From Hydractinia symbiolongicarpus (Eukaryota; Cnidaria; Hydrozoa; Anthoathecata; Hydractiniidae), in NCBI RefSeq assembly GCF_029227915.1, contig NC_079879.1:29208501-29272500 (forward strand): a DNA stretch of 64,000 bases. Direction: 5' to 3'. A program made the translations under genes and the position numbers. Under the pieces are notes generated by a model that was given only the letters and a program-made list of their open reading frames with translations, was not told where the DNA came from and made no database searches. This document shows positions 48,946 to 62,700 of the stretch, in pieces. Each line of letters begins with the position of its first letter. Position 1 is the first letter of the stretch.

Positions 48946-51900
48946 ATCGTTTGGGAAATGAGTTTACTCCCTGGGTACTTTCTTTGCATACTTTTGACTA
49001 TACGGGCCGAGTCCGGGATTTACGGGAAGTCGCGGGTTTTCGTTTGCCGGCGATTAAACATCTTTTATTCAGCGTTTCATCAAAAATGAAAACATTTTTA
49101 AAAACTACAAGTCTCATGGGCTTTAGTGGTGAAATAATAATTTGAAAAATCGTTCAGGAAATGAGTTTACACCCCGGGTACTTTCTTTGTATACTTTTGA
49201 CTATACGAGCCGAGTCCGGGATTTACGGGAAATCGCAGGTTTTCGTTTGCCCGCGATTAAACTTCTTTTATTCAGCGTCTCATCAAAAATGAAAACATTT
49301 TTGAAAACTACAAGTCTCATGCGTTTTAGTGGTGAAAAAATAATTTAAAAAATCGTTCGGGAAATGAGTTTACTCCCTGGGTACTTTCTTTGTATACTTT
49401 TGACTATACGGGCCGAGTCCGGGATTTACGGGAAATCGCGGATTTTTGTTTGCCGGCGATTAAACATCTTTTATTCAGCGTTTCATCAAAAATGAAAACA
49501 TTTTTAAAAACTACAAGTCTCATGGGCTTTAGTGGTGAAATAATAATTTAAAAAATCGTTTGGGAAATGAGTTTACTCCCTGGGTACTTTCCTTGTATAC
49601 TTTTAACTATACGGGCCGAGTCCGGGATTTACGGGAAATCGCGGGTTTTCGTTTGCTGGCGATTAAACATCTTTTATTCAGCGTTTCATCAAAAATGAAA
49701 ACATTTTTAAAAACTACAAGTCTCATGGGCTTTAGTGGTGAAATAATAATTTAAAAAATCGTTTGGGAAATGAGTTTACTCCCTGGGTACTTTCTTTGTA
49801 TACTTTTGAGTATACGGGCCGAGTCCGGGATTTACGGGAAATCGCAGGTTTTCGTTTGCCGGCGATTAAACTTCTTTTATTCAGCGTCTCATCAAAAATG
49901 AAAACATTTTTGAAAACTACAAGTCTCATGCGTTTTAGTGGTGAAAAAATAATTTAAAAAATCGTTCGGGAAATGAGTTTACTCCCTGGGTACTTTCTTT
50001 GCATACTTTTGACTATACGGGCCGAGTCCGGGATTTACGGGAAGTCGCGGGTTTTCGTTTGTCGGCGATTAAACTTCTTTTATTCAGCGTCTCATCAAAA
50101 ATGAAAACATTTTTAAAAACTACAAGTCTCATGGGCTTTAGTGGTGAAATAATAATTTGAAAAATCGTTCAGGAAATGAGTTTACACCCCGGGTACTTTC
50201 TTTGTATACTTTTGACTATACGAGCCGAGTCCGGGATTTACGGGAAATCGCAGGTTTTCGTTTGCCAGCGATTAAACTTCTTTTATTCAGCGTCTCATCA
50301 AAAATGAAAACATTTTTGAAAACTACAAGTCTCATGCGTTTTAGTGGTGAAAAAATAATTTAAAAAATCGTTCGGGAAATGAGTTTACTCCCTGGGTACT
50401 TTCTTTGTATACTTTTGACTATACGGGCCGAGTCCGGGATTTACGGGAAATCGCGGATTTTTGTTTGCCGGCGATTAAACTTCTTTTATTCAGCGTCTCA
50501 TCAAAAATGAAAACATTTTTGAAAACTACAAGTCTCATGCGTTTTAGTGGTGAAAAGATAATTTAAAAAATCGTTTTGGAAAGGGGTTTACTCACAGGGT
50601 ACTTTCCTTGTATACTTTTAACTATACGGACCGAGACCGGGATTTACGGGAAATTGCGGGTTTTCGTTTGCCGGCGATTAAACATCTTTTATTCAGCGTT
50701 TCATCAAAAATGAAAACATTTTTAAAAACTACAAGTCTCATGGGCTTTAGTGGTGAAATAATAATTTAAAAAATCGTTTGGGAAATGAGTTTACTCCCTG
50801 GGTACTTTCCTTGTATACTTTTAACTATACGGGCCGAGTCCGGGATTTACGGGAAATCGCGGGTTTTCGTTTGCCGGCGATTAAACATCTTTTATTCAGC
50901 GTTTCATCAAAAATGAAAACATTTTTAAAAACTACAAGTCTCATGGGCTTTAGTGGTGAAATAATAATTTAAAAAATCGTTCGGGAAATGAGTTTACTCC
51001 CTGGGTACTTTCCTTGTATACTTTTAACTATACGGGCCGAGTCCGGGATTTACGGGAAATCGCGGGTTTTCGTTTGCCGGCGATTAAACATCTTTTATTC
51101 AGCGTTTCATCAAAAATGAAAACATTTTTAAAAACTACAAGTCTCATGGGCTTTAGTGGTGAAATAATAATTTAAAAAATCGTTTGGGAAATGACTTTAC
51201 TCCCTGGGTACTTTCCTTGTGTACTTTTAACTATACGGGCCGAGTCCGGGATTTACGGGAAATCGCGGGTTTTCGTTTGCCGGCGATTAAACATCTTTTA
51301 TTCAGCGTTTCATCAAAAATGAAAACATTTTTAAAAACTACAAGTCTCATGGGCTTTAGTGGTGAAATAATAATTTAAAAAATCGTTTGGCAAATGAGTT
51401 TACTCCCTGGGTACTTTCTTTGTATACTTTTGAGTATACGGGCCGAGTCCGGGATTTACGGGAAATCGCAGGTTTTCGTTTGCCGGCGATTAAACTTCTT
51501 TTATTCAGCGTCTCATCAAAAATGAAAACATTTTTGAAAACTACAAGTCTCATGCGTTTTAGTGGTGAAAAAATAATTTAAAAAATCGTTCGGGAAATGA
51601 GTTTACTCCCTGGGTACTTTCTTTGTATACTTTTGACTATACGGGCCGAGTCCGGGATTTACGGGAAGTCGCGGGTTTTCGTTTGTCGGCGATTAAACTT
51701 CTTTTATTCAGCGTCTCATCAAAAATGAAAACATTTTTAAAAACTACAAGTCTCATGGGCTTTAGTGGTGAAATAATAATTTGAAAAATCGTTCAGGAAA
51801 TGAGTTTACACCCCGGGTACTTTCTTTGTATACTTTTGACTATACGAGCCGAGTCCGGGATTTACGGGAAATCGCAGGTTTTCCTTTGCCCGCGATTAAA

Positions 51901-52193
51901 CTTCTTTTATTCAGCGTCTCATCAAAAATGAAAACATTTTTGAAAACTACAAGTCTCATGCGTTTTAGTGGTGAAAAAATAATTTAAAAAATCGTTCGGG
52001 AAATGAGTTTACTCCCTGGGTACTTTCTTTGTATACTTTTGACTATACGGGCCGAGTCCGGGATTTACGGAAAATCGCGGATTTTTGTTTGCCGGCGATT
52101 AAACTTCTTTTATTCAGCGTCTCATCAAAAATGAAAACATTTTTGAAAACTACAAGTCTCATGCGTTTTAGTGGTGAAAAGATAATTTAAAAA
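48946..52193 (+). repeat. Mixed K/L/R/S/Q block with an 8-monomer-offset duplication
   Basis: Units 49555-50569 and 51179-52193 match in order at offset 1624 bp (8 x 203): K, L, R-like with TTTGTCGGCG, S beginning ATCGTTCAGG with ATACGAGCC, and Q. The intervening units 50570-51178 are a J/K hybrid (beginning ATCGTTTTGG with ACTCACAGGG, then TTCCTTG and K sequence) and two K units. The left part 48946-49554 holds an R/K hybrid with TTTGCATAC (near 48983), an S unit beginning ATCGTTCAGG, and a Q/K hybrid that joins GCGGATTTTTG to AAACATC. The mixture implies exchanges inside monomers as well as at their boundaries. Confidence 0.8.
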
Positions 52194-55100
52194 ATCGTTT
52201 TGGAAAGGGGTTTACTCACAGGGTACTTTCTTTGTATACATTCGACTATACGGGCCAAGCCCGGGATTTACGGGAAATCGCGGGTTTTTGTTTGCCGGCG
52301 ATTAAACCACTTTCATTAAGCGTCTCATCAAAAATGAAAACATTTCTGAAAACTACAAGTCTCATGCGTTTTAGTGGTGAAAAAATAATTTAAAAAATTG
52401 TTCGGGAAATGAGTTTACACCCCGGGTACTTTCTTTGTATACTTTTGACTATACGGGCCGAGTCCGGGATTTACGGGAAATCGCAGGTTTTCGTTTGCCG
52501 GCGATTAAACTTCTTTTATTCAGCGTCTCATCAAAAATGAAAACATTTTTGAAAACTACAAGTCTCATGCGTTTTAGTGGTGAAAAAATAATTTAAAAAA
52601 TCGTTCGGGAAATGAGTTTACTCCCTGGGTACTTTCTTTGTATACTTTTGACTATACGGGCCGAGTCCGGGATTTACGGGAAATCGCGGATTTTTGTTTG
52701 CCGGCGATTAAACTTCTTTTATTCAGCGTCTCATCAAAAATGAAAACATTTTTGTAAACTACAAGTCTCATGCGTTTTAGTGGTGAAAAGATAATTTAAA
52801 AAATCGTTTTGGAAATGGGTTTACTCACAGGGTACTTTCTTTGTATACATTCGACTATACGGGCCAAGCCCGGGATTTACGGGAAATCGCGGGTTTTCGT
52901 TTGCCGGCGATTAAACCACTTTCATTAAGCGTCTCATCAAAAATGAAAACATTTCTGAAAACTACAAGTCTTATGCGTTTTAGTGGTGAAAAAATAAATT
53001 AAAAAATTGTTCGGGAAATGAGTTTACACCCCGGGTACTTTCTTTGTATACTTTTGACTATACGGGCCGAGTCTGGGATTTACGGGAAATCGCAGGTTTT
53101 CGTTTGCCGGCGATTAAACATCTTTTATTCAGCGTCTCATCAAAAATGAAAACATTTTTGAAAACTACAAGTCTCATGCGTTTTAGTGGTGAAAAAATAA
53201 TTTAAAAAATCGTTCGGGAAATGAGTTTACTCCCTGGGTACTTTCTTTGTATACTTTTGACTATACGGGTCGAGTCCGGGATTGACGGGAAATCGCGGAT
53301 TTTTGTTTGCCGGCGATTAAACTTCTTTTATTCAGCGTCTCATCAAAAATGAAAACATTTTTGTAAACTACAAGTCTCATGCGTTTTAGTGGTGAAAAGA
53401 TAATTTAAAAAATCGTTTTGGAAATGGGTTTACTCACAGGGTACTTTCTTTGTATACATTCGACTATACGGGCCAAGCCCGGGATTTACGGGAAATCGCG
53501 GGTTTTCGTTTGCTGGCGATTAAACCACTTTCATTAAGCGTCTCATCAAAAATGAAAACATTTCTGAAAACTACAAGTCTCATGCGTTTTAGTGGTGAAA
53601 AAATAAATTAAAAAATTGTTCGGGAAATGAGTTTACACCCCGGGTACTTTCTTTGTATACTTTTGACTATACGGGCCGAGTCTGGGATTTACGGGAAATC
53701 GCAGGTTTTCGTTTGCCGGCGATTAAACATCTTTTATTCAGCGTCTCATCAAAAATGAAAACATTTTTGAAAACTACAAGTCTCATGCGTTTTAGTGGTG
53801 AAAAAATAATTTAAAAAATCGTTCGGGAAATGAGTTTACTCCCTGGGTACTTTCTTTGTATACTTTTGACTATACGGGCAGAGTCCGGCATTTACGGGAA
53901 GTCGCGGGTTTTCGTTTGCCGGCGATTAAACTTCTTTTATTCTGCGTCTCATCAAAAATGAAAACATTTTTAAAAACTACAAGTCTCATGGGCTTTAGTG
54001 GTGAAATAATAATTTGAAAAATCGTTCGGGAAATGAGTTTACACCCCGGGTACTTTCTTTGTATACTTTTGACTATACGGGCCGAGTCTGGGATTTACGG
54101 GAAATCGCAGGTTTTTGTTTGCCGGCGATTAAACATCTTTTATTCAGCGTCTCATCAAAAATGAAAACATTTTTGAAAACTACAAGTCTCATGCGTTTTA
54201 GTGGTGAAAAAATAATTTAAAAAATCGTTCGGGAAATGAGTTTACTCCCTGGGTACTTTCTTTGTATACTTTTGACTATACGGGCCGAGTCCGGGATTTA
54301 CGGGAAGTCGCGGGTTTTCGTTTGCCGGCGATTAAACTTCTTTTATTCTGCGTCTCATCAAAAATGAAAACATTTTTAAAAACTACAAGTCTCATGGGCT
54401 TTAGTGGTGAAATAATAATTTGAAAAATCGTTCGGGAAATGAGTTTACACCCCGGGTACTTTCTTTGTATACTTTTGACTATACGGGCCGAGTCCGGGAT
54501 TTACGGGAAATCGCAGGTTTTCGTTTGCCGGCGATTAAACTTCTTTTATTCAGCGTCTCATCAAAAATGAAAACATTTTTGAAAACTACAAGTCTCATGC
54601 GTTTTAGTGGTGAAAAAATAATTTAAAAAATCGTTCGGGAAATGAGTTTACTCCCTGGGTACTTTCTTTGTATACTTTTGACTATACGGGCCGAGTCCGG
54701 GATTTACGGGAAGTCGCGGGTTTTCGTTTGCCGGCGATTAAACTTCTTTTATTCTGCGTCTCATCAAAAATGAAAACATTTTTAAAAACTACAAGTCTCA
54801 TGGGCTTTAGTGGTGAAATAATAATTTGAAAAATCGTTCGGGAAATGAGTTTACACCCCGGGTACTTTCTTTGTATACTTTTGACTATACGGGCCGAGTC
54901 CGGGATTTACGGGAAATCGCAGGTTTTCGTTTGCCGGCGATTAAACTTCTTTTATTCAGCGTCTCATCAAAAATGAAAACATTTTTGAAAACTACAAGTC
55001 TCATGCGTTTTAGTGGTGAAATAACAATTTAAAAAATCGTTCGGGAAATGAGTTTACTCCCTGGGTACTTTCTTTGTATACTTTTGACTATACGGGCCGA

Positions 55101-55644
55101 GTCCGGGATTTACGGGAAGTCGCGGGTTTTCGTTTGCCGGCGATTAAACTTCTTTTATTCAGCGTCTCATCAAAAATGAAAACATTTTTAAAAACTACAA
55201 GTCTCATGGGCTTTAGTGGTGAAATAATAATTTGAAAAATCGTTCGGGAAATGAGTTTACACCCCGGGTACTTTCTTTGTATACTTTTGACTATACGGGC
55301 CGAGTCCGGGATTTAGGGGAAATCGCAGGTTTTCGTTTGCCGGCGATTAAACTTCTTTTATTCAGCGTCTCATCAAAAATGTAAACATTTTTGAAAACTA
55401 CAAGTCTCATGCGTTTTAGTGGTGAAAAAATAATTTAAAAAATCGTTCGGGAAATGAGTTTACTCCCTGGGTACTTTCTTTGTATACTTTTGACTATACG
55501 GGCCGAGTCCGGGATTTACGGGAAGTCGCGGGTTTTCGTTTGCCGGCGATTAAACTTCTTTTATTCAGCGTCTCATCAAAAATGAAAACATTTTTGAAAA
55601 CTACAAGTCTCATGCGTTTTAGTGGTGAAAAAATAATTTAAAAA
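51382..55644 (+). repeat. Second copy of the trimer and dimer HOR zone
   Basis: The leader L-R-S is followed by three Q-J-P trimers (51991-53817; 609-bp period) and then R-S dimers at 53818, 54224, 54630 and 55036 (406-bp period). A final R-like unit at 55442 ends CATGCG and TTTAAA. Compared with 38802-42861, this copy has a more uniform dimer run: all four R units carry GAAGTCGCGGG, and the first three carry TATTCTGCGTC, a mark seen once on the left. Private changes include GGGTCGAGTCCGGGATTGAC near 53268 and GGGCAGAGTCCGGC near 53876. The mark spreading along the R units suggests local homogenisation after the duplication. Confidence 0.85.
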
Positions 55645-58600
55645 ATCGTTCGGGAAATGAGTTTACTCCCTGGGTACTTTCTTTGTATACTTTTGACTAT
55701 ACGGGCCGAGTCCGGGATTTACGGGAAATCGCGGATTTTTGTTTGCCAGCGATTAAACTTCTTTTATTCAGCGTCTCATCAAAAATGAAAACATTTTTGA
55801 AAACTACAAGTCTCATGCGTTTTAGTGGTGAAAAGATAATTTAAAAAACCGTTTTGGAAATGGGTTTACTCACAGGGTTCTTTCTTTGTATACATTCGAC
55901 TATACGGGTCAAGCCCGGGATTTACAAGAAATCGCGGGTTTTGGTTTGCCGGCGATTAAACATCTTTCATTAAGCGTCTCATCAAAAATGAAAACATTTC
56001 TGAAAACTACAAGTCTCATGCGTTTTAGCGGTGAAAAAATAATTTAAAAAATCGTTCGGGAAATGAGTTTACACCCCGGGTACTTTCTTTGTATACTTTT
56101 GACTGTACGGGCCAAGTCCGGGATTTACGGGAAGTCGCGGGATTTCGTTTGCCGGCGATTAAACTTCTTTTATTCAGCGTCTCATCAAAAATGAAAACAT
56201 TTTTAAAAACAACAAGTCTCATGGGCTTTAGTGGTGAAATAATAATTTGAAAAATCGTTCGGGAAATGAGTTTACACCCCGGGTACTTTCTTTGTATACT
56301 TTTGACTATACGGGCCGAGTCCGGGATTTACGGGAAATCGCAGGTTTTCGTTTGCCGGCGATTAAACTTCTTTTATTCAGCGTCTCATCAAAAATGAAAA
56401 CATTTTTGAAAACTACAAGTCTCATGCGTTTTAGTGGTGAAAAAATAATTTAAAAAATCGTTCGGGAAATGAGTTTACTCCCTGGGTACTTTCTTTGTAT
56501 ACTTTTGACTATACGGGCCGAGTCTGGGATTTACGGGAAGTCGCGGGTTTTCGTTTGCCGGCGATTAAACTTCTTTTATTCAGCGTCTCATCAAAAATGA
56601 AAACATTTTTAAGAACTACAAGTCTCATGGGCTTTAGTGGTGAAATAATAATTTGAAAAATCGTTCGGGAAATGAATTTACACCCCGGGTACTTTCTTTG
56701 TATACTTTTGACTATACGGGCCGAGTCCGGGATTTACGGGAAATCGCAGGTTTTCCTTTGCCGGCGATTAAACTTCTTTTTTTCAGCGTCTCATCAAAAA
56801 TGAAAACATTTTTGAAAACTACAAGTCTCATCCGTTTTAGTGGTGAAAAAATAATTTAAAAAATCGTTCGGGAAATGAGTTTACTCCCTGGGTACTTTCT
56901 TTGTATACTTTTGACTATACGGGCGGAGTCCGGGATTTACGGGAAATCGCGGATTTTTGTTTGCCGGCGATTAAACTTCTTTTATTCAGCGTCTCGTCAA
57001 AAATGAAAACATTTTTGAAAACTACAAGTCTCATGCGTTTTAGTGGTGAAAAGATAATTTAAAAAACCGTTTTGGAAATGGGTTTACTCACAGGGTTCTT
57101 TCTTTGTATACATTCGACTATACGGGCCAAGCCCGGGATTTACAAGAAATCGCGGGTTTTCGTTTGCCGGCGATTAAACCACTTTCATTAAGCGTCTCAT
57201 CAAAAATGAAAACATTTCTGAAAACTACAAGTCTCATGCGTTTTAGTGGTGAAAAAATAATTTAAAAAATCGTTCGGGAAATGAGTTTACACCCCGGGTA
57301 CTTTCTTTGTATACTTTTGACTATACGGGCCAAGTCCGGGATTTACGGGAAGTCGCGGGATTTCGTTTGCCGGCGATTAAACTTCTTTTATTCAGCGTCT
57401 CATCAAAAATGAAAACATTTTTAAAAACAACAAGTCTCATGGGCTTTAGTGGTGAAATAATAATTTGAAAAATCGTTCGGGAAATCAGTTTACACCCCGG
57501 GTACTTTTTTTGTATACTTTTGACTATACTGGCCGAGTCCGGGATTTACGGGAAATCGCAGGTTTTCGTTTGCCGGCGATTAAACTTCATTTATTCAGCG
57601 TCTCATCAAAAATGAAAACATTTTTGAAAACTACAAGTCTCATGCGTTTTAGTGGTGAAAAAATAATTTAAAAAATCGTTCGGGAAATGAGTTTACTCCC
57701 TGGGTACTTTCTTTGTATACTTTTGACTATACGGGCCGAGTCCGGGATTTACGGGAAATCGCGGATTTTTGTTTGCCAGCGATTAAACTTCTTTTATTCA
57801 GCGTCTCATCAAAAATGAAAACATTTTTGAAAACTACAAGTCTCATGCGTTTTAGTGGTGAAAAGATAATTTAAAAAACCGTTTTGGAAATGGGTTTACT
57901 CACAGGGTTCTTTCTTTGTATACATTCGACTATACGGGTCAAGCCCGGGATTTACAAGAAATCGCGGGTTTTGGTTTGCCGGCGATTAAACATCTTTCAT
58001 TAAGCGTCTCATCAAAAATGAAAACATTTCTGAAAACTACAAGTCTCATGCGTTTTAGCGGTGAAAAAATAATTTAAAAAATCGTTCGGGAAATGAGTTT
58101 ACACCCCGGGTACTTTCTTTGTATACTTTTGACTGTACGGGCCAAGTCCGGGATTTACGGGAAGTCGCGGGATTTCGTTTGCCGGCGATTAAACTTCTTT
58201 TATTCAGCGTCTCATCAAAAATGAAAACATTTTTAAAAACAACAAGTCTCATGGGCTTTAGTGGTGAAATAATAATTTGAAAAATCGTTCGGGAAATGAG
58301 TTTACACCCCGGGTACTTTCTTTGTATACTTTTGACTATACGGGCCGAGTCCGGGATTTACGGGAAATCGCAGGTTTTCGTTTGCCGGCGATTAAACTTC
58401 TTTTATTCAGCGTCTCATCAAAAATGAAAACATTTTTGAAAACTACAAGTCTCATGCGTTTTAGTGGTGAAAAAATAATTTAAAAAATCGTTCGGGAAAT
58501 GAGTTTACTCCCTGGGTACTTTCTTTGTATACTTTTGACTATACGGGCCGAGTCTGGGATTTACGGGAAGTCGCGGGTTTTCGTTTGCCGGCGATTAAAC

Positions 58601-59704
58601 TTCTTTTATTCAGCGTCTCATCAAAAATGAAAACATTTTTAAGAACTACAAGTCTCATGGGCTTTAGTGGTGAAATAATAATTTGAAAAATCGTTCGGGA
58701 AATGAATTTACACCCCGGGTACTTTCTTTGTATACTTTTGACTATACGGGCCGAGTCCGGGATTTACGGGAAATCGCAGGTTTTCCTTTGCCGGCGATTA
58801 AACTTCTTTTTTTCAGCGTCTCATCAAAAATGAAAACATTTTTGAAAACTACAAGTCTCATGCGTTTTAGTGGTGAAAAAATAATTTAAAAAATCGTTCG
58901 GGAAATGAGTTTACTCCCTGGGTACTTTCTTTGTATACTTTTGACTATACGGGCGGAGTCCGGGATTTACGGGAAATCGCGGATTTTTGTTTGCCGGCGA
59001 TTAAACTTCTTTTATTCAGCGTCTCGTCAAAAATGAAAACATTTTTGAAAACTACAAGTCTCATGCGTTTTAGTGGTGAAAAGATAATTTAAAAAACCGT
59101 TTTGGAAATGGGTTTACTCACAGGGTTCTTTCTTTGTATACATTCGACTATACGGGCCAAGCCCGGGATTTACAAGAAATCGCGGGTTTTCGTTTGCCGG
59201 CGATTAAACCACTTTCATTAAGCGTCTCATCAAAAATGAAAACATTTCTGAAAACTACAAGTCTCATGCGTTTTAGTGGTGAAAAAATAATTTAAAAAAT
59301 CGTTCGGGAAATGAGTTTACACCCCGGGTACTTTCTTTGTATACTTTTGACTATACGGGCCAAGTCCGGGATTTACGGGAAGTCGCGGGATTTCGTTTGC
59401 CGGCGATTAAACTTCTTTTATTCAGCGTCTCATCAAAAATGAAAACATTTTTAAAAACAACAAGTCTCATGGGCTTTAGTGGTGAAATAATAATTTGAAA
59501 AATCGTTCGGGAAATCAGTTTACACCCCGGGTACTTTTTTTGTATACTTTTGACTATACTGGCCGAGTCCGGGATTTACGGGAAATCGCAGGTTTTCGTT
59601 TGCCGGCGATTAAACTTCATTTATTCAGCGTCTCATCAAAAATGAAAACATATTTGAAAACTACAAGTCTCATGCGTTTTAGTGGTGAAAAAATAATTTA
59701 AAAA
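55645..59704 (+). repeat. Tandem 10-monomer HOR duplication (2 x 2030 bp)
   Basis: Copies 55645-57674 and 57675-59704 read Q-J-T-S-R-S-Q-J-T-S. Shared private marks, each 2030 bp apart, include TTTGCCAGCG (near 55742), GGGTCAAGCCC (near 55908), TTTTGGTTTGCC (near 55939), TTTTAGCGGTG (near 56022), CTTTTTTTCAGCG (near 56774), GGGCGGAGTCC (near 56922), GTCTCGTCAAAAATG (near 56991) and TACTTTTTTTGTATAC (near 57500). I saw only two differences: CATCCG against CATGCG (near 56829 and 58859) and ACATTTTTG against ACATATTTG (near 57619 and 59649). The internal order is itself close to a doubled Q-J-T-S, so an older 4- or 6-monomer unit underlies it. Confidence 0.9.
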
Positions 59705-62700
59705 ATCGTTCGGGAATTGAGTTTACTCCCTGGGTACTTTCTTTGTATACTTTTGACTATACGGGCCGAGTACGGGATTTACAGGAAGTCGCGGGTTTTC
59801 GTTTGCCGGCGATTAAACTTCTTTTATTCAGCGTCTCATCAAAAATGAAAACATTTTTAAAAACTACAAGTCTCATGGGCTTTAGTGGTGAAATAATATT
59901 TTAAAAAATCATTCGGTAAATGAGTTTACACTCTGGGTACTTTCTTTGTATACTTTTGACTATACGGGCCGAGTCCAGGATTTACGGGAAATCGCAGGTT
60001 TTCGATTGCCGGCGATTAAACTTCTTTTATTCAGCGTCTCATCAAAAATAAAAATATTTTTGAAAACAACAAGTCTCATGCGTTTTAGTGGTGAAAAAAT
60101 AATTTAAAAAATCGTTCGGGAAATGAGTTTACTCCCTGGGTACTTTCTTTGTATACTTTTGACTATGCGGGCCGAGTCCGGGATTTACGGGAAATCGCGG
60201 GTTTTCGTTTGCTGGCGATTAAACCACTTTCATTAAGCGTCTCATCAAAAATGAAAACATTTCTGAAAACTACAAGTCTCGTGCGTTTTAGTGGTGAAAA
60301 AATAATTTAAAAATTCGTTCGGGAAATGAGTTTACTCACTGGGTACTTTCCTTGTATACTTTTAACTATACGGGCCGAGTCCGGGATTTACGGGAAATCG
60401 CGGGTTTTCGTTTGCCGGCGATTAAACATCTTTTATTCAGCGTTTCATCAAAAATGAAAACATTTTTAAAAACTACAAGTCTCATGGGCTTTAGTGGTGA
60501 AATAATAATTTAAAAAATCGTTTGGGAAATGAGTTTACTCCCTGGGTACTTTCTTTGTATACTTTTGAGCATACGGGCCGAGTCCGGGATTTACGGGAGA
60601 TCGCAGGTTTTCGTTTGCCGGCGATTAAACTTCTTTTATTCAGCGTCTCATCAAAAATGAAAACATTTTTGAAAACTACAAGTCTCATGCGTTTTAGTGG
60701 TGTAAAAATAATTTAAAAAATCGTTCGGGAAATGCGTTTACACCCTGGGTACTTTCTTTGTATACTTTTGAGTATACGGGCCGAGTCCGGGATTTACGGG
60801 AAATCGCAGGTTTTCGTTTGCCGGCGATTAAACTTCTTTTATTCAGCGTCTCATCAAAAATGAAAACATTTTTGAAAACTACAAGTCTCATGCGTTTTAG
60901 TGGTGAAAAGATAATTTAAAAAATCGTTTTGGAAATGGGTTTACTCACAGGGTACTTTCTTTGTATACATTCGACTATACGGGCCAAGCCCGGGATTTAA
61001 GGGAAATCGCGGGTTTTCGTTTGCCGGCGATTAAACCACTTTCATTAAGCGTCTCATCAAAAATAAAAACATTTCTGAAAACTACAAGTCTCATGCGTTT
61101 TAGTGGTGAAAAAATAATTTAAAAAATCGTTCGGGAAATGCGTTTACACCCTGGGTACTTTCTTTGTATACTTTTGAGTATACGGGCCGAGTCCGGGATT
61201 TACGGGAAATCGCAGGTTTTCGTTTGCCGGCGATTAAACTTCTTTTATTCAGCGTCTCATCAAAAATGAAAACATTTTTGAAAACTACAAGTCTCATGCG
61301 TTTTAGTGGTGAAAAAATAATTTAAAAAATCGTTCGGGAAATGGGTTTACTCCCTGGGTACTTACTTTGTATACTTTTGACTATGCGGGCCGAGTCCGGG
61401 ATTTACGGGAAATCGCGGGTTTTCGTTTGCCGGCGATTAAACCACTTTCATTAAGCGTCTCATCAAAAATGAAAACATTTCTGAAAACTACAAGTCTCAT
61501 GCGTTTTAGTGGTGAAAAAATAATTTAAAAATTCGTTCGGGAAATGAGTTTACTCACTGGGTACTTTCCTTGTATACTTTTAACTATACGGGCCGAGTCC
61601 GGGATTTACGGGAAATCGCGGGTTTTTGTTTGCCGGCGATTAAACATCTTTTATTCAGCGTCTCATCAAAAATGAAAACATTTTTGAAAACTACAAGTCT
61701 CATGCGTTTTAGTGGTGAAAAGATAATTTAAAAAATCGTTTTGGAAATGGGTTTACTCACAGGGTACTTTCTTTGTATACATTCGACTATACGGGCCCAG
61801 CCCGGGATTTACGGGAAATCGCGGGTTTTCGTTTGCCGGCGATTAAACCACTTTCATTAAGCGTCTCATCAAAAATGAAAACATTTCTGAAAACTACAAG
61901 TCTCATGCGTTTTAGTGGTGAAAAAATAATTTAAAAATTCGTTCGGAAAATGAGTTTACTCACTGCGTACTTTCCTTGTATACATTTAACTATACGGGCC
62001 GAGTCCGGGATTTACGGGAAATCGCGGGTTTTTGTTTGCCGGCGATTAAACATCTTTTATTCAGCGTTTCATCAAAAATGAAAACATTTTTAAAAACTAC
62101 AAGTCTCATGGGCTTTAGTGGTGAAATAATAATTTAAAAAATCGTTTGGGAAATGAGTTTACTCCCTGGGTACTTTCTTTGTATACTTTTGAGTATACGG
62201 GCCGAGTCCGGGATTTACGGGAGATCGCAGGTTTTCGTTTGCCGGCGATTAAACTTCTTTTATTCAGCGTCTCATCAAAAATGAAAACATTTTTGAAAAC
62301 TACAAGTCTCATGCGTTTTAGTGGTGAAAAAATAATTTAAAAAATCGTTCGGGAAATGCGTTTACTCACAAGGTTCTTTCTTTGTATACATTCGACTATA
62401 CGGGCCAAGCCCGGGATTTACAAGAAATCGCGGGTTTTCGTTTGCCGGCGATTAAACCACTTTCATTAAGCGTCTCATCAAAAATGAAAACATTTCTGAA
62501 AACTACAAGTCTCATGCGTTTTAGTGGTGAAAAAATAATTTAAAAAATCGTTCGGGAAATGAGTTTACACCCCGGGTACTTTCTTTGTATACTTTTGACT
62601 ATACGGGCCAAGTCCGGGATTTACGGGAAGTCGCGGGATTTCGTTTGCCGGCGATTAAACTTCTTTTATTCAGCGTCTCATCAAAAATGAAGACATTTTT

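Noticed and set aside
62115-62312. Reverse-strand open frames of 65 codons in some units
   Set aside because: They overlap the forward frame of the same repeat base for base, appear and vanish with single variants, and resemble no family I know.
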